NCBI GenBank assembly: GCA_902826835.1
Contig: CADEGH010000001.1
Location: 186,001-250,000, forward strand
DNA length: 64,000 nt
DNA from: an uncultured bacterium
Lineage (GTDB): Bacteria; Planctomycetota; GCA-002687715
Reading direction: 5' to 3'
Shown in pieces: positions 23,620 to 34,121 of this stretch. The notes beneath the pieces were generated by a model. The model worked only from the letters and a program-made list of their open reading frames with translations. It did no database searches and was not told the DNA's origin. How positions within the stretch are numbered: position 1 is the stretch's first letter; each line of letters opens with the position of its first letter. The translations under genes were made by a program, and so were the position numbers.

Positions 23620-24252
23620 TCAGTTCAGATCGGGAACCATCCACTTGAACTCGTCGCGGGGCGAATCGGGTCCGATGATCACGTAGTCGCCACCAAATTC
23701 GCCCGAGTCGATCCACTCGACGGCGCCACCCAAGGTCAGATAGACCATTCCCTTGTTGGCGTGGGGAAAGAGATCCAAGTCCGCATCGGTCTGGACCACC
23801 GCCGGCACCCGATTGCACACGATGACCTTCTTATTCGCGTCCCGATCCTGGATGCCGAGCCGGACGCGGCGCCCCTCTTGGTTGGGTCCGGTCCACGAGA
23901 TCCCATCGGCGTTGACGTTCGAGAGGTCGGGATTCGGCGTCACCTTCATCGACGGATCGAAGAAGATCTCCGCGTCCTTCGGCGTCCAGTCCATGAGTTT
24001 GGACTCCCATACCGACAGGACAAATTCCGGCCCACTTGCGGGCGAGAGTGATCCGTAACGGTTTTGGTACTGCAAGAAGAGCTTGTGGATTTCCGCCAGC
24101 CGCGACTTGGCAACCGTGATGTCGCGGTCCCGCAGGAAGCGCGGAATGCCGACGGCGCCAATCCCCGCGAGGGTGGCGATGATCGCCATCACGACCAACA
24201 GTTCGATGAGGGTGAAACCACGAGCGCGACGAAGGGGTGCGATCTCTTGCAT
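23620..24252 (-). CDS. Type II secretion / type IV pilus pseudopilin
   Basis: A 210-residue prepilin-like protein. The N-terminus 'MQEIAPLRRARGFTLIEL' has the prepilin peptidase site (cleavage between Gly12 and Phe13, Glu at +5), followed by the hydrophobic helix 'LLVVMAIIATLAGIGAVGI'. The globular part has 'RDITVAKSRLAEIHKLFLQY', as in GspG-like pseudopilins, and a beta-rich C-terminus. The ATG at 24252 is chosen because it gives the short, basic leader expected of the family; the frame is open to 24405. No other secretion gene is adjacent, so it may be one of many dispersed pseudopilins. Confidence 0.85.
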   Translation of the reverse strand: MQEIAPLRRARGFTLIELLVVMAIIATLAGIGAVGIPRFLRDRDITVAKSRLAEIHKLFLQYQNRYGSLSPASGPEFVLSVWESKLMDWTPKDAEIFFDPSMKVTPNPDLSNVNADGISWTGPNQEGRRVRLGIQDRDANKKVIVCNRVPAVVQTDADLDLFPHANKGMVYLTLGGAVEWIDSGEFGGDYVIIGPDSPRDEFKWMVPDLN

Positions 24253-24411
24253 GGAGGCCTCGATGAGGACGGAGGGGATTCCGTATCCGCCATCATCATA
24301 GGCCTTGATGCCACCAGTGCCCAGGGGCTCCCGCACTAGGCTCCCCGTGTATTCGCGTTTCCGCTCCCCGGACCCATTGCGGGCCCAGGGAGGGACCCGG
24401 CTCATCTCGAA

Positions 24412-25572
24412 TCAGACTCCGGCCGCGGCGCGGAGAGCTTCGGCGCGGTCGGTCCGCTCCCAAGTGAAGTTCGGGAGCGCACGTCCAAAGTGCCCCCCGG
24501 CAGCGGTGGGCCGGTAGATCGGGCGAAGGAGATCGAGGCTCTTGATGATCCCGTAGGGGGTCAGATCGAAGTGATCTCGGACCAGTTTCTCGATCTTGCT
24601 TTCGGGGATGCGGGCGGTTCCGCCGGTCATGACGCGAATGGAGAGCGGCTGCGCTACCCCGATGGCGTAACTGAGTTGAATTTCGCAGCGGTCGGCGAGG
24701 CCGGCTGCGACCACGTTCTTGGCCACCCAGCGGGCGGCGTAAGCGGCCGAACGGTCAACCTTCGAGGGGTCTTTGCCGGAGAAGGCTCCGCCGCCGTGGC
24801 GCCCCATGCCGCCGTAGGTGTCCACGATGATCTTACGGCCCGTGAGGCCGCAGTCGCCCTGAGGACCGCCGATCACGAACCGCCCCGTCGGGTTGATGTG
24901 GAAGATCGTGTCGCGATCGATCATTTCCTTGGGCAAGGCGCGCGGGGCGAGGTCGTTCACCACGAAGTTGCGGATTTCCTCGTTCGTGGCGTCAGGGTGG
25001 TGCTGGGTCGACACCAAGACGGTGTGGATACGCACCGGCTTGTCTTTTTCGTACTCGACGGTGACCTGCGACTTGGCGTCGGGACGGAGCCACTTGACGC
25101 GCCCGGCGCGGCGATCGTCGGTGAGCTGGTTGACCAGGCGATGCGACCACATGATCGGCGCCGGCATCAACTCCGGAGTTTCTCGGCAGGCGTAGCCGAA
25201 CATGATGCCCTGATCGCCGGCCCCCTGCTCCTTCTCGTCGGTCTTGCCGACGCCCTGGGCGATGTCCGGCGACTGTTTGTCGAGGGTCACGACCACCGCG
25301 CAGGAGTCGCAGTCCATGCCCATCTTGCCGTCGACGTAGCCGACGTCGCGCACGGTGTCGCGAACGAGTTTGGGGACGTCCACGATCGCCCTCGTGGTGA
25401 TCTCACCCGCCACCAAGACGAGGCCGGTGGTGCAGAGAGTTTCACAGGCGACCCGGCTCTTTGGGTCCTGGGCCAGCATGGCATCCAACACCGCGTCGGA
25501 AATTTGGTCGGCCAGCTTGTCGGGATGGCCCATCGAAACGGATTCGGAAGTGAACAGCACGCGCTCAGACAT
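24412..25572 (-). CDS. metK: S-adenosylmethionine synthetase
   Basis: Makes SAM from methionine and ATP. The 386-residue protein has '[20 protein letters not shown]' at its N-terminus, '[20 protein letters not shown]' (the hexapeptide GAGDQG) near residue 115 and '[20 protein letters not shown]' near residue 230. '[20 protein letters not shown]' is the P-loop-like phosphate-binding segment. All are canonical. A GTG lies two codons upstream of the ATG used. The start overlaps the end of waaA by 8 bases. Confidence 0.97.
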   Translation of the reverse strand: MSERVLFTSESVSMGHPDKLADQISDAVLDAMLAQDPKSRVACETLCTTGLVLVAGEITTRAIVDVPKLVRDTVRDVGYVDGKMGMDCDSCAVVVTLDKQSPDIAQGVGKTDEKEQGAGDQGIMFGYACRETPELMPAPIMWSHRLVNQLTDDRRAGRVKWLRPDAKSQVTVEYEKDKPVRIHTVLVSTQHHPDATNEEIRNFVVNDLAPRALPKEMIDRDTIFHINPTGRFVIGGPQGDCGLTGRKIIVDTYGGMGRHGGGAFSGKDPSKVDRSAAYAARWVAKNVVAAGLADRCEIQLSYAIGVAQPLSIRVMTGGTARIPESKIEKLVRDHFDLTPYGIIKSLDLLRPIYRPTAAGGHFGRALPNFTWERTDRAEALRAAAGV

Positions 25573-26863
25573 GATCACGAGTCTCCTGGTGTCGATCCTG
25601 GTCCGGGAGGAGGGAATCGATCACCTTCATCGTTCGACCAACCGCACCGCGGTGACGCTCGAGGGTGCGCTTCGCCCCCTCGCGAGCCTTCAGACCACGC
25701 TCCGGATCTTCCGCCCAAGCCCACAAGGAGGCCATGACCGAGGCCGCATCGGCACCTCGGGTCAAGACCCCCTCGGACTCAAGCTCCTCGGCCAGGGTGA
25801 GCACCGATTGGACATGGGGCCCAACCAAGATGGGCAAACCGAAAGCCGCCGGTTCCAGAAGATTATGGCCCCCTATCGGCACCAGGGTTCCGCCGACGAA
25901 AGCGGCATCCGCTAGCGCATAAAGGCGGGCCAGTTCCCCCATAGTATCAACGAGCAGGACCTCCGGATCGGGGACCTCTCCTGGTCGGCTCCTTTGGCCC
26001 ACCGATTGGGTCACCCGGCGGGCCATCTCCAACACCGAAGGCACCCGTTCTGGGTGCCGGGGGGCCAGGACCAGGCGCCGGGCCGATCCCACCCTGCGCA
26101 GCCTGCTCCACTCCGAAAGCAGCGCCTCCTCCTCCCCCGGATGGGTGCTAGCGCAGATCACAATCACGGCGTGGGACACGTAGCCGTGGTCCAGCCGAAA
26201 CTCGGCCCGCAGCGGACCCGCATCCTCCATCCGCGCATTGTCGAACTTCAGATTTCCGGAGATCTGGACACGCGCGGGCAGCACCCCGAGCGCCAGCACC
26301 CTGGACCGATGCAGTTCATCCTGGACGCACCAGGCGGAAATCGAATTCAAGATCCCGGGATCAATGCGATGCAACCAGCGGTAGCGCGGCAGGCTTCGCG
26401 CGGAAATGCGGGCGTTGGCCACCACGACGGGGACGCCGGCCCGCTGCGCCTCCAGGAGCAGATTCGGCCACAGCTCCAGCTCCATCAGGACCAACAGGCT
26501 CGGTTGAAAGCGCCGGAGCGCCCGTCGGACCACCCGGCGAAAGTCGAAGGGGGACGGCTCGATGGGAAGCCGCGGGTACTGGTTTCGGGCGACTTCGAGG
26601 CCGCGCACCGTGGAAACCGTGAGCGCGACTTCCCCCCCCCCTGGGCGCGCCTGGATGGCCCCGATCAGCCCCCGGGCCGCCAAAGTCTCGCCGACACTGA
26701 CCGCGTGCACCCAGACTCGGGGTCGGTCCGGCGGCGGAAGTGGGGGGCCCGGACTCAAGCGAGCCCGCAGAGGAACGGACGGTTTGCCGCTCCACTTTCG
26801 GGCCAGCCAGATGAAGGGCCCGAGGAGGAGCGCAACCGTCCAGTAGATGGCGTCGATGAGCAT
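25565..26863 (-). CDS. waaA: 3-deoxy-D-manno-octulosonic acid (Kdo) transferase
   Basis: Inner-membrane-associated GT-B glycosyltransferase that adds Kdo to lipid A, implying that this organism makes LPS. The 432-residue length fits. Motifs seen: the N-terminal '[20 protein letters not shown]' with the conserved Glu, '[20 protein letters not shown]', '[20 protein letters not shown]' and '[13 protein letters not shown]'. In the C-terminal domain are '[10 protein letters not shown]', '[12 protein letters not shown]' and '[20 protein letters not shown]' (donor site). It lies between secA and metK in the same direction. Confidence 0.93.
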   Translation of the reverse strand: MLIDAIYWTVALLLGPFIWLARKWSGKPSVPLRARLSPGPPLPPPDRPRVWVHAVSVGETLAARGLIGAIQARPGGGEVALTVSTVRGLEVARNQYPRLPIEPSPFDFRRVVRRALRRFQPSLLVLMELELWPNLLLEAQRAGVPVVVANARISARSLPRYRWLHRIDPGILNSISAWCVQDELHRSRVLALGVLPARVQISGNLKFDNARMEDAGPLRAEFRLDHGYVSHAVIVICASTHPGEEEALLSEWSRLRRVGSARRLVLAPRHPERVPSVLEMARRVTQSVGQRSRPGEVPDPEVLLVDTMGELARLYALADAAFVGGTLVPIGGHNLLEPAAFGLPILVGPHVQSVLTLAEELESEGVLTRGADAASVMASLWAWAEDPERGLKAREGAKRTLERHRGAVGRTMKVIDSLLPDQDRHQETRDHV

Positions 26864-26917
26864 CGGGGCGCTCCGGCGAAGGAGGGAGCCAGCGCGCCCG
26901 GCTCACTCGACGCCGAC

Positions 26918-29542
26918 TCAGGCTGCGGGTGCCGAGCCACCCGTCAAGCCGTGGCACTTCTTGAATTTCCGGCCGGACCCGCAGGGGCAGTCGTCGTTGC
27001 GCCCGACTTTGGGCTGGTCGCGACGGAACGGTTTGGCCGGTTCCTTCGACTGGTTGGCGGATGCCGCTTGGTTCATTTCCGAGCTGGCTCCGCCGAAATC
27101 GTCTTTCCGTGCTTGCGCTCCCGACCACTTGTCGGGGGCCTGCTCGAGTTGTTTGGCCGCTTCCGGCCGCCCCACCTCGATGCGGAACCAGAAGTCGCTG
27201 ACCTCTTCTTCGATCGCCCGCAACATGTTTTCGAAGAGTTGGTAGCCCTCTTTCTTGTAGGCCACCTTCGGGTCTTCCTGCGCGTACGCGCGCAGGCCGA
27301 TCCCCGACTTCAGGGCATCCATATTGTAGAGATGTTCCTTCCACTTGCCGTCGAAGGAATTCAAACAAATGAACCGTGCGACCGCCGGGCTCATTTCCGC
27401 GCCCAACTCGGCATCGCGTTCCTCGTAGCGGCGCTCGAGTTCGGCCTTCAGCAGCTCTTCGGCCTTTTCGCGGTCCAAGGGCACGGTAGGTGCATCGTCG
27501 CCGACCTTGCGCTTCCACCATTCCTGAACCGGAGACAAGCTCCACTCCGCGCCCTTCTGTCCCTCCGGCATCGAGAGATCGAGAGCCCGGTCGAGCGACT
27601 GGGTCAGCATCCGCAGCACGAGGGACTTCAGCTCCTCACCTCGCAGGATCTGCTGGCGATAGTCGTAGACGAGCGTGCGCTGCTCGTTCATCACCTCGTC
27701 GTACTCGAGCAGGCGCTTGCGAATGTCGAAGTTGCGCTCTTCGACTTTTTTCTGCGCGCGCTCGACACTGCGGCTCACCATCTTGGCTTCGATCGCCTGG
27801 TCGCCGGTGAGTCCGAGTTTTCCGAGGAGGGCCGCCATTCGCGGCCCGGTGAACCGACGCATCAGCTCGTCTTCGAGGCAGAGGTAAAAGCGGCTCGACC
27901 CGGGATCACCCTGTCGACCCGCTCGCCCCCGGAGCTGATTATCGATGCGGCGGGCTTCGTGACGCTCGGTGCCCACGATGTGGAGGCCGCCGAGATCCAC
28001 CACGGTCGATCCCAGTTTGATGTCGGTACCACGACCCGCCATGTTGGTCGCGATCGTGACGCGCCCGCTTTCGCCGGCCTTGGCGATGATTTCGGCCTCC
28101 CGCGCGTGCTGCTTGGCGTTGAGGACTTCGTGCTCGATTCCCCGGCGCTTCAAAACCTCGGAGAGCCGCTCGGACTTTTCGATGGAGGTCGTGCCGACGA
28201 GCACGGGCCGCCCCTGTTTGTTGCGATCCAGGATGTCTTGAACCACCGCCGTGAATTTTGCCTTCTCAGTCGCATAGACGAGGTCGTTGCGATCGTCGCG
28301 CACGCAAGGACGGTTCGGAGGAATCACCATCACGTCGAGCTTGTAGATGCGCAGGAACTCGCCGGCCTCGGTGATGGCGGTACCGGTCATCCCCGAAATC
28401 TTCTCGTACAGTTTGAAGAAGTTCTGGAAGGTGATGGTCGCGAGAGTCTGGTTCTCGGCCCGAATCGGGATGCGCTCCTTGGCCTCCACCGCCTGATGCA
28501 AGCCATCGCTCCACCGTCGGCCCGACATCAGTCGTCCGGTGAATTCGTCGACGATGACCACCTCGCGCTCGCCGTCGGAATTGGGCTGCACGACGTAGTC
28601 GACATCGATGCGGTAGATGTGGTGAGCCCGCAGGGACTGCTCGAGGAGGTGAGGCCACTCCATGTTGCGGCCGGCGTAGAACGAATCGACCCCGAGAAGG
28701 CGCTGGGCTTCTTCGATGCCAGCCTCGGTCAATAGGACCTGCTGTTCCTTCTCTTTGACCTCGAAGTGCTGGTCCTTGACGAGGCGGGCCGCGACCTGAT
28801 CCGCCTTCGGGTACTTCCAGGTGTCACCTTCCGAGGGGCCCGAGATGATCAGCGGAGTTCGGGCTTCGTCGATGAGGATGTTGTCGACCTCGTCGATGAT
28901 CGCGAAGCCGCGGCGCTGCGCCTGATCCTCGAGGCGAACCTTCATGTTGTCGCGGAGGTAGTCGAATCCGAACTCGTTGTTCGTCCCGTAGGTGATGTCG
29001 GCGGCGTAGGCGACCTTGCGTTGGGCGCTCGTCATCTCGGACTGGATCACCCCCACCGTGAGCCCGAGTCGTTCGTAAATCGGCCCCATCCAATCGCGGT
29101 CGCGTCGGGCGAGGTAGTCGTTGACGGTCACGACGTGCACCCCTTTGCCGCTCAACGCGTTCAAGAACGCGGGGCATGTGGCGACCAAGGTCTTACCTTC
29201 GCCAGTGCCCATCTCGGAAATTTTGCCTTGGTGGAGGACGATCCCGCCCAGGAGCTGCACGTCGAAGTGCCGCAAGCCCTTCTCCGCGCCGGGCGGCGGC
29301 GTGCGTTTGCTGGCTTCCCGCACGAGGGCGAACGCGTCGACCAGGATTTGGTCCAGCGTTTGACCATCCGCGTACCTTGCCTTGAGCGCATCCGTGGCGG
29401 CCCGCAGCTCGGCATCCGTCTTTTTGGCGAGCTCGGGCTCCCGTTCGTTGATCGCGCGGACCATGGGCAGGAGCCGACGCAGTTCACGATCGTTGCGCGA
29501 GCCGAAGACCTTCGTGAATGAGCGGAAGAACCATTCGATCAT
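26918..29542 (-). CDS. secA: Preprotein translocase ATPase SecA
   Basis: Motor of the Sec pathway, driving unfolded preproteins through SecYEG. The 874-residue protein has Walker A '[20 protein letters not shown]', the DEVD-type Walker B '[20 protein letters not shown]', the second helicase half with '[17 protein letters not shown]' and '[20 protein letters not shown]'. A C-terminal SEC-C zinc site, '[19 protein letters not shown]', is intact. Its ATG overlaps the stop of the response-regulator gene as ATGA. Confidence 0.98.
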   Translation of the reverse strand: MIEWFFRSFTKVFGSRNDRELRRLLPMVRAINEREPELAKKTDAELRAATDALKARYADGQTLDQILVDAFALVREASKRTPPPGAEKGLRHFDVQLLGGIVLHQGKISEMGTGEGKTLVATCPAFLNALSGKGVHVVTVNDYLARRDRDWMGPIYERLGLTVGVIQSEMTSAQRKVAYAADITYGTNNEFGFDYLRDNMKVRLEDQAQRRGFAIIDEVDNILIDEARTPLIISGPSEGDTWKYPKADQVAARLVKDQHFEVKEKEQQVLLTEAGIEEAQRLLGVDSFYAGRNMEWPHLLEQSLRAHHIYRIDVDYVVQPNSDGEREVVIVDEFTGRLMSGRRWSDGLHQAVEAKERIPIRAENQTLATITFQNFFKLYEKISGMTGTAITEAGEFLRIYKLDVMVIPPNRPCVRDDRNDLVYATEKAKFTAVVQDILDRNKQGRPVLVGTTSIEKSERLSEVLKRRGIEHEVLNAKQHAREAEIIAKAGESGRVTIATNMAGRGTDIKLGSTVVDLGGLHIVGTERHEARRIDNQLRGRAGRQGDPGSSRFYLCLEDELMRRFTGPRMAALLGKLGLTGDQAIEAKMVSRSVERAQKKVEERNFDIRKRLLEYDEVMNEQRTLVYDYRQQILRGEELKSLVLRMLTQSLDRALDLSMPEGQKGAEWSLSPVQEWWKRKVGDDAPTVPLDREKAEELLKAELERRYEERDAELGAEMSPAVARFICLNSFDGKWKEHLYNMDALKSGIGLRAYAQEDPKVAYKKEGYQLFENMLRAIEEEVSDFWFRIEVGRPEAAKQLEQAPDKWSGAQARKDDFGGASSEMNQAASANQSKEPAKPFRRDQPKVGRNDDCPCGSGRKFKKCHGLTGGSAPAA

Positions 29543-30405
29543 GAGAGTTCCTCCCCTCCGGGTGAGGGGTGATGGGTCGCCGGAAGCAATGAAGAGACGA
29601 ACTTCAAGAGCACCGCCGTCTCGTAGGGTTTTACGAGGAATGCGTCCACCTCGGGAGGGAGGCGTTCTCGATCGACGTGGGCGGCCGCCGTCGCGAGGAT
29701 GAAGGGCAATTGGGCGAGGTTCGGTTTCGCTTTGACCTTGGCCGCCAATTCGAGGCCGGTCATGCCGCCCATTTCGAGGTCGCTCAAAATGAGATCGAAC
29801 TCGTTGGCGTCGAGGAGTTGGAGAGCCCGCTCGGCGGAGTCAGCGCGCATGACCCGGTAGCCCTGCCGGCCCAAGATTCCCGCCACCGCGTCCCCGATTC
29901 GGACTTCGTCATCCACGACGAGGATGCGAGCGGCTTTCTCGGTCAGCCGCGCTCCGGGTCCGGGGGGTGTCTCCTTCTCGACCCACGCAACCAAGTCGGA
30001 AAAGGTGGGAACCCCCTCGGCCCGCCACCGGGTTTCGATTTCGGAGCGGACGTCCTGGTTGTAGCGGCGCAGATCCAGCCACTTTTCGTAGTCCTCGAAG
30101 TGGCTCTGGATGTCGATGGAGTCGTGGGTGTCCACCGCGAAGAAGAATCGGTCACGCACCAAGAGCTCTTGGAAGGCGAGTTTCATGTGCGGATAGCGGT
30201 GGTTGCCCAGGCGCAAGAGGTAGCGCCGCATCACCCCGGCTCGCTGGTCGCGCACGAACGTCTTCAAAATCTCCTCGGTGGTGGTCGCTTCGAGCAGACC
30301 TGGCGGCAATTTGGGAGCCCGCGCCGGCGCGGGGTAGGCGATGTCGAGCCAGACCCTGACCGCGTCTCGAAAGGTCTTCGGACTGATCAGGCCCTCGGCA
30401 CTCAT
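29539..30405 (-). CDS. Response regulator: unknown N-terminal domain plus C-terminal receiver
   Basis: A 288-residue protein. The receiver domain occupies about residues 150-280: '[20 protein letters not shown]' (acidic pocket), phospho-acceptor Asp in '[18 protein letters not shown]' and Lys in '[18 protein letters not shown]'. About 145 residues precede it, predicted helical, with '[16 protein letters not shown]' and '[20 protein letters not shown]'; I do not recognise this domain, and it is not a DNA-binding output module. The layout (input-like domain first, receiver last) is unusual. Both ends overlap neighbours by 4 bases (pyrD upstream, secA downstream), so it is made in step with them. 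Confidence 0.83.
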   Translation of the reverse strand: MSAEGLISPKTFRDAVRVWLDIAYPAPARAPKLPPGLLEATTTEEILKTFVRDQRAGVMRRYLLRLGNHRYPHMKLAFQELLVRDRFFFAVDTHDSIDIQSHFEDYEKWLDLRRYNQDVRSEIETRWRAEGVPTFSDLVAWVEKETPPGPGARLTEKAARILVVDDEVRIGDAVAGILGRQGYRVMRADSAERALQLLDANEFDLILSDLEMGGMTGLELAAKVKAKPNLAQLPFILATAAAHVDRERLPPEVDAFLVKPYETAVLLKFVSSLLPATHHPSPGGEELS

Positions 30406-31334
30406 CCTCGGCCTCGAGGTACTTGCAGTGTGCCGACCCAATCCGAGAGGGCGCCGAGCTTTTCTCGAGTGTGCAGTTCCGCCAGTTGCCGAACGATCTG
30501 GAGCGGCGTTTCGGGACCTCGAAAGTTGGCTGTCCCGACCTGGACAGCACTTGCCCCCGCCACCAGGAACTCCATCACGTCCTCGGCGTCGGTGATGCCC
30601 CCGATTCCGACGATGGGCAGGCGGACCGCCCGGCGAACTTTATGGACCGCCGCCAAAGCCAGCGGCTTGATCGCCGGACCGGAGAGGCCTCCCATACCCG
30701 TCGGAGAGCCGAGTTCGGGGCGACGGCGCCGCCAGTCGACGGCCATTCCTTGGTAGGTATTCACCAAGCACAGAATGTCCGCGCCGCCCGCCTCGGCAGC
30801 CCTGGCGGTGGCCGCGAGATCCGTCACGTTGGGGGTGAGTTTCACGAGGAGCGGTTTGGAAGTACGCCGCCGTGCCTCGGCAACAAGCGGTTCGAGCAGC
30901 TTCGGATCGACTCCGAAGTCCAGCCCTCCTGAGACGTTGGGGCAGGAGACGTTGAGCTCGATCCCATCGATCCCGGGGTCCGCCCCGAACGACTCCGTGA
31001 GATTGGCAAAATCGGCCGAGCTCTCTCCTGCCACGTTCACAATTCGAGCACAGGGAAGGGCGCGGAACGCCTCCAGGTGATGCTCCAGAAAACCGTCGAG
31101 CCCCGGATTCATGATGCCGATCGAGTTCAGCATCCCGGAGGCCGTCTCGTGAATCCGGGGGGGGGGATTGCCCCGCCGCCGCTCTCGTGTCACCGACTTA
31201 GTGACCACCCCTCCGAGTTCATGCAGGTCGAGGGAGCGCTGAGCCTCCTCACCGCTTCCGAACGTGCCGGAGGCCACCAGGATCGGATTGCGCAGCCGGA
31301 GCGGACCGAGCGAAATCGCGAGGGGATCCGTCAC
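30402..31334 (-). CDS. pyrD: Dihydroorotate dehydrogenase, class 1 (PyrDB type)
   Basis: Oxidises dihydroorotate to orotate in pyrimidine synthesis. The 310-residue protein has 'PILVASGTFGSGEEA', 'NSIGIMNPGLDGFLEHHL', the catalytic-cysteine motif 'GIELNVSCPNVSGGLDFG' (Cys as base marks class 1) and 'KLTPNVTDLAATARAAEAGG'. FMN-phosphate binding is by 'IVGIGGITDAEDVMEFLVAG' and 'VQVGTANFRGP'. The class 1B partner PyrK is not adjacent. The start is GTG at 31334, overlapping the lspA stop as GTGA; sequence further upstream in the frame is only the opposite frame of lspA. Confidence 0.94.
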   Translation of the reverse strand: MTDPLAISLGPLRLRNPILVASGTFGSGEEAQRSLDLHELGGVVTKSVTRERRRGNPPPRIHETASGMLNSIGIMNPGLDGFLEHHLEAFRALPCARIVNVAGESSADFANLTESFGADPGIDGIELNVSCPNVSGGLDFGVDPKLLEPLVAEARRRTSKPLLVKLTPNVTDLAATARAAEAGGADILCLVNTYQGMAVDWRRRRPELGSPTGMGGLSGPAIKPLALAAVHKVRRAVRLPIVGIGGITDAEDVMEFLVAGASAVQVGTANFRGPETPLQIVRQLAELHTREKLGALSDWVGTLQVPRGRG

Positions 31335-31825
31335 GCCGTGACCCTCGAAGCGGGGCGCGGCTCTTCCTTCCACAGGGCGATCAACATGAGGCCCGCCCCC
31401 ACACAGATCATGCTGTCGGCCAGGTTGAACATCGGGAACGGCCAGCTTCCGAACCAGACGAGAAGGAAGTCCCGAACCCGCCCGTCTCCGAAGATGTTGT
31501 CGTGCAGGTTGCCCAAGGCCCCTGCGAGAATCAGGCCGAACGCGACGTGAGCCATGAACGGGAGGCGCGGCCGCGTCCAGTACCAGCCAAGGATCAAGGC
31601 GGACACCGATCCTCGGAGAGCCACCCAAATCCAGCTGGGCAACCCCTGAAAGAGGCTCCACATTGCGCCGTCGTTCTTGGCATGCCCAATGTAAAAGAAG
31701 CCGGGAATGAGCTCGATCCGGGGCGACCACGCACTCGGAACTCTCTCGAACGCCCAAGACTTCGTCCACAGGTCGGCGACCACTCCCGAGATGAGGATGA
31801 GAAGGAACACGATGCGCGGATTCAT
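31331..31825 (-). CDS. lspA: Lipoprotein signal peptidase (signal peptidase II)
   Basis: Inner-membrane aspartyl protease that cleaves lipoprotein signal peptides after lipidation; its clients would include the lipoproteins at 14967 and 47154. With the start at 31825 (GGAGG 10 bases upstream) it is 164 residues, the normal size. Four transmembrane helices are visible. The catalytic aspartates lie in 'GALGNLHDNIFGDGRVRDFL' and 'FPMFNLADSMICVGAG'. The N-terminal Asp-containing helix 'GVVADLWTKSWAF' is also typical. Longer starts at 31846 and 31876 lack ribosome-binding sites. Confidence 0.94.
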   Translation of the reverse strand: MNPRIVFLLILISGVVADLWTKSWAFERVPSAWSPRIELIPGFFYIGHAKNDGAMWSLFQGLPSWIWVALRGSVSALILGWYWTRPRLPFMAHVAFGLILAGALGNLHDNIFGDGRVRDFLLVWFGSWPFPMFNLADSMICVGAGLMLIALWKEEPRPASRVTA

Positions 31826-31942
31826 GAGCCGGGATTCCTCCGCCATGACAGCACCTAAACCCTTCACAAATCCCACCTTGCATCGGATACTGGCCCGGCG
31901 GAGCTACCAATATAGGCCCCGCACTTGGAGCATCAAGACAGA

Positions 31943-32884
31943 ATGAGCCCCATGCCACGCTCGCAAATCCGGAAGACTCCGCCTGGCAGCCGCTCCCCCC
32001 TGCCCCCCCTTGTAGCCAACTTCGTACGCAGCCTGCGGCTCGAGCGCGGGATCTCGTTGCACACCCAAGCCGCCTACCAGCGCGACTTGACTCTTCTGAG
32101 CGAAGCTCTGTTTCCGAAGTCGCTGGATGTGGCCACGCCGGCCGATCTCTTGGAGTTCTTGGCAAAGTGCCAGACTCGCGGGGAAAGCCGGCGCACTCGG
32201 CTCCGCCGCGGCGCCGCGATCCGGAGTTTCTACCGCCACCTGTGCCAGGCAGGAATCATCACGAAGAATCCAGCCAGTCTGCTGGTCTCGCCGCGCCCGA
32301 CCAAGTCTCTTCCCAAGGCCCTGAAGACCGCGGAGACCGACCGTCTACTCCGCTCGGCCGGGCCTGAGACGCGAGGTCCCGAGGCCCTTCGCGCCAGTCT
32401 GGCCCTCGAACTCCTCTACGGATGCGGGCTCCGCGCCCAGGAACTCTCCGGCCTCGCGATCGAAGACATCGACCTCGAAAGCGGATTCGTCAGAGTGGTT
32501 GGAAAGGGAGACAAGGAGAGGCGTGTGCCTCTCGGAGCCCCGATTAGGCAAGCGCTCAAGGCCTACCTGAAAGACGCTCGCCCCGGCTGGGTACGGCCGA
32601 CCTCGGGCCGCCATGTCCTGCTCTCGACGCGAGGCCGCCCCTTTTCGCGTCAGAGCATCTGGAAACTGGTCAAGTCCGCCGCCCTGGCCGCCGACTTGGA
32701 TCCCCGGGTCTCCCCCCATACGCTCAGGCACTCCTTCGCTACGGACCTCCTGCGCGGCGGTGCGGACCTCCGGTCCGTCCAAGAGATGCTTGGCCACGCC
32801 TCGATCGATACCACCCAGATTTACACCGGCCTAGCGCAAGACCACCTGCGTGGCTCCCACCGTCGTCATCACCCCCGAGCATGA
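31943..32884 (+). CDS. Tyrosine recombinase XerC/XerD
   Basis: Site-specific recombinase, probably resolving chromosome dimers at dif. The 313-residue protein has the SAM-like core-binding domain (about residues 20-105) and the catalytic domain with the complete set: Arg in 'LLYGCGLRAQELSGL', Lys in 'VVGKGDKERRVPLG', 'SPHTLRHSFATDLL' (His-x-x-Arg), 'EMLGHASIDTTQIYT' (His and Tyr nucleophile). XerC and XerD cannot be told apart here. The ATG at 31943 is preferred over an upstream TTG. It is divergent from lspA; nothing around it suggests an integrative element. Confidence 0.93.
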   Translation: MSPMPRSQIRKTPPGSRSPLPPLVANFVRSLRLERGISLHTQAAYQRDLTLLSEALFPKSLDVATPADLLEFLAKCQTRGESRRTRLRRGAAIRSFYRHLCQAGIITKNPASLLVSPRPTKSLPKALKTAETDRLLRSAGPETRGPEALRASLALELLYGCGLRAQELSGLAIEDIDLESGFVRVVGKGDKERRVPLGAPIRQALKAYLKDARPGWVRPTSGRHVLLSTRGRPFSRQSIWKLVKSAALAADLDPRVSPHTLRHSFATDLLRGGADLRSVQEMLGHASIDTTQIYTGLAQDHLRGSHRRHHPRA

Positions 32885-32944
32885 ATGACGCCTCCGCGCG
32901 GGCTTGCATCGTGCCCCCCCTGCCCTCTATGCTCTGACTCAATC

Positions 32945-32963
32945 CCTCGCTAGCGAGGATTTT
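32945..32963 (+). terminator. Short intrinsic terminator after the recombinase gene
   Basis: CCTCG-CTAG-CGAGG is a perfect 5-bp stem with a 4-base loop, followed by ATTTT. It lies 60 bases downstream of the recombinase stop and just before the next plus-strand gene. The T-tract is short, so termination may be partial. Confidence 0.45.
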
Positions 32964-32986
32964 CCAAACCCACCCCGAGACTCGCT

Positions 32987-34081
32987 GTGCGCCAATCTCA
33001 CCTCCTACTCTCGATCGTGGCAATCTCCCTTCCCCTGGTCGGCCAGCAGGTCGGAGACGCACAACGAAACTACACCCTCAATGGTGCCGGATCGAACAGT
33101 CCTAGTTTTGTGATCTCCACGATCGGCGTTCCCATCACCAACTTGGCCCACAACTACGCCACCCAGACTCCCAACGCGCCTTTGGTCTGGGCCTGGTCGG
33201 CCGGGGGCCAAATCGGAGCCGTCACCACCGCGACCAACAGCATCGATCTCGCACTGTCGAGCCTGGTGTTCCTATTGGACTTCAACAACGCCTCGACCCC
33301 CTTGAGCGCCATCGCTTACACGAACGGAACCGGCAGGTTCTCCCTCACCCACCCGACAGCCACCGGATTGGCGGGCTCTTCGTGGTTCATGGCATTCGCC
33401 CACGGAGACGCGGCCTCGCCCGACGGATTCTATTGCTCGCAGGTGCACCAGACGAACTTCGTAACCGACCCCAGCTTGAGCCTGGCGGTGTTGAATTGCA
33501 TGCCAGGCACTCCCGTGCCCCTCACGGATGACAGCTTCGCCGCGGTCACCCTCGGTTTCCCGTTCAATTACTACGGGGTTCCCTATTCGACGGCATTCGT
33601 AGGCAGCAACGGTTACGTGACCTTCAACACCGGAGACGTGATCCTGACAGAGACGGTCGCGGGCTTTCTGAGCGGCGTCCCGCGCATTTCGATGTCTTGG
33701 GACGACTTCAATCCCGCTGCGGGCGGGTCGGTGACCTTCTTCACCGACAACGTCGGGACCTTCCAGGTGTGCTACACCGGCGTGCCCGAATTCGCGGTCA
33801 CCGGGAGCAGCAACACCTTCCACGTCACCGCCGTCAATGGCACTTCCATCGTGTTCGATTTCAGCAACGCCATGACGAACATGGACTGCCTCACTGGATT
33901 GTCCCCGGGAGGGGGGCTCGCGACCGGGCTGCCCGTCAATCTCTCGGTGGGAGTCGCAGCGATTCCAGTTAATCAGGCGGCATACGAGCTCTTCGCTGTC
34001 GGTGCCACTGCCTTCGACCTTCGCGGTTACCAAGTGACCTGGCTCTTGGATTCGGCGGGCGTTCCCCAGCTCGTGTTCTGA
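32987..34081 (+). CDS. Secreted protein with beta-sandwich (NIDO-like) segment, function unknown
   Basis: A 364-residue protein with signal peptide 'RQSHLLLSIVAISLPLVGQQ', rich in Thr, Ser, Asn, Gly and aromatic residues, as in extracellular proteins. Residues about 185-215 contain 'FPFNYYGVPYSTAFVGSNGY' followed by 'VTFNTGD', a pattern shared with NIDO-like and other adhesive extracellular modules. 'ISMSWDDFNPAAGGSVTFF' follows. Four cysteines may form disulphides. The start is GTG at 32987; no ATG precedes the signal peptide. It converges on uvrC. A surface or matrix role is inferred only. Confidence 0.75.
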   Translation: MRQSHLLLSIVAISLPLVGQQVGDAQRNYTLNGAGSNSPSFVISTIGVPITNLAHNYATQTPNAPLVWAWSAGGQIGAVTTATNSIDLALSSLVFLLDFNNASTPLSAIAYTNGTGRFSLTHPTATGLAGSSWFMAFAHGDAASPDGFYCSQVHQTNFVTDPSLSLAVLNCMPGTPVPLTDDSFAAVTLGFPFNYYGVPYSTAFVGSNGYVTFNTGDVILTETVAGFLSGVPRISMSWDDFNPAAGGSVTFFTDNVGTFQVCYTGVPEFAVTGSSNTFHVTAVNGTSIVFDFSNAMTNMDCLTGLSPGGGLATGLPVNLSVGVAAIPVNQAAYELFAVGATAFDLRGYQVTWLLDSAGVPQLVF

Positions 34082-34121
34082 TCCCGGATCGGCCCGCCGC
34101 CGAAATTGTAAGGCAGCATTT

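Noticed and set aside
23315..23818. 167-codon minus-strand frame across the RNA candidate
   Set aside because: Most of it overlaps the pseudopilin gene in another frame; the remainder lacks a start with a ribosome-binding site.
25994..28735. Plus-strand open frame of 913 codons
   Set aside because: It is opposite waaA and secA, whose family motifs are unmistakable; no independent signal.
31943..32884. Recombinase as evidence of an integrated mobile element
   Set aside because: Flanked by housekeeping genes on the left with no attachment repeats, transfer genes or composition change; it looks like chromosomal XerC/D.
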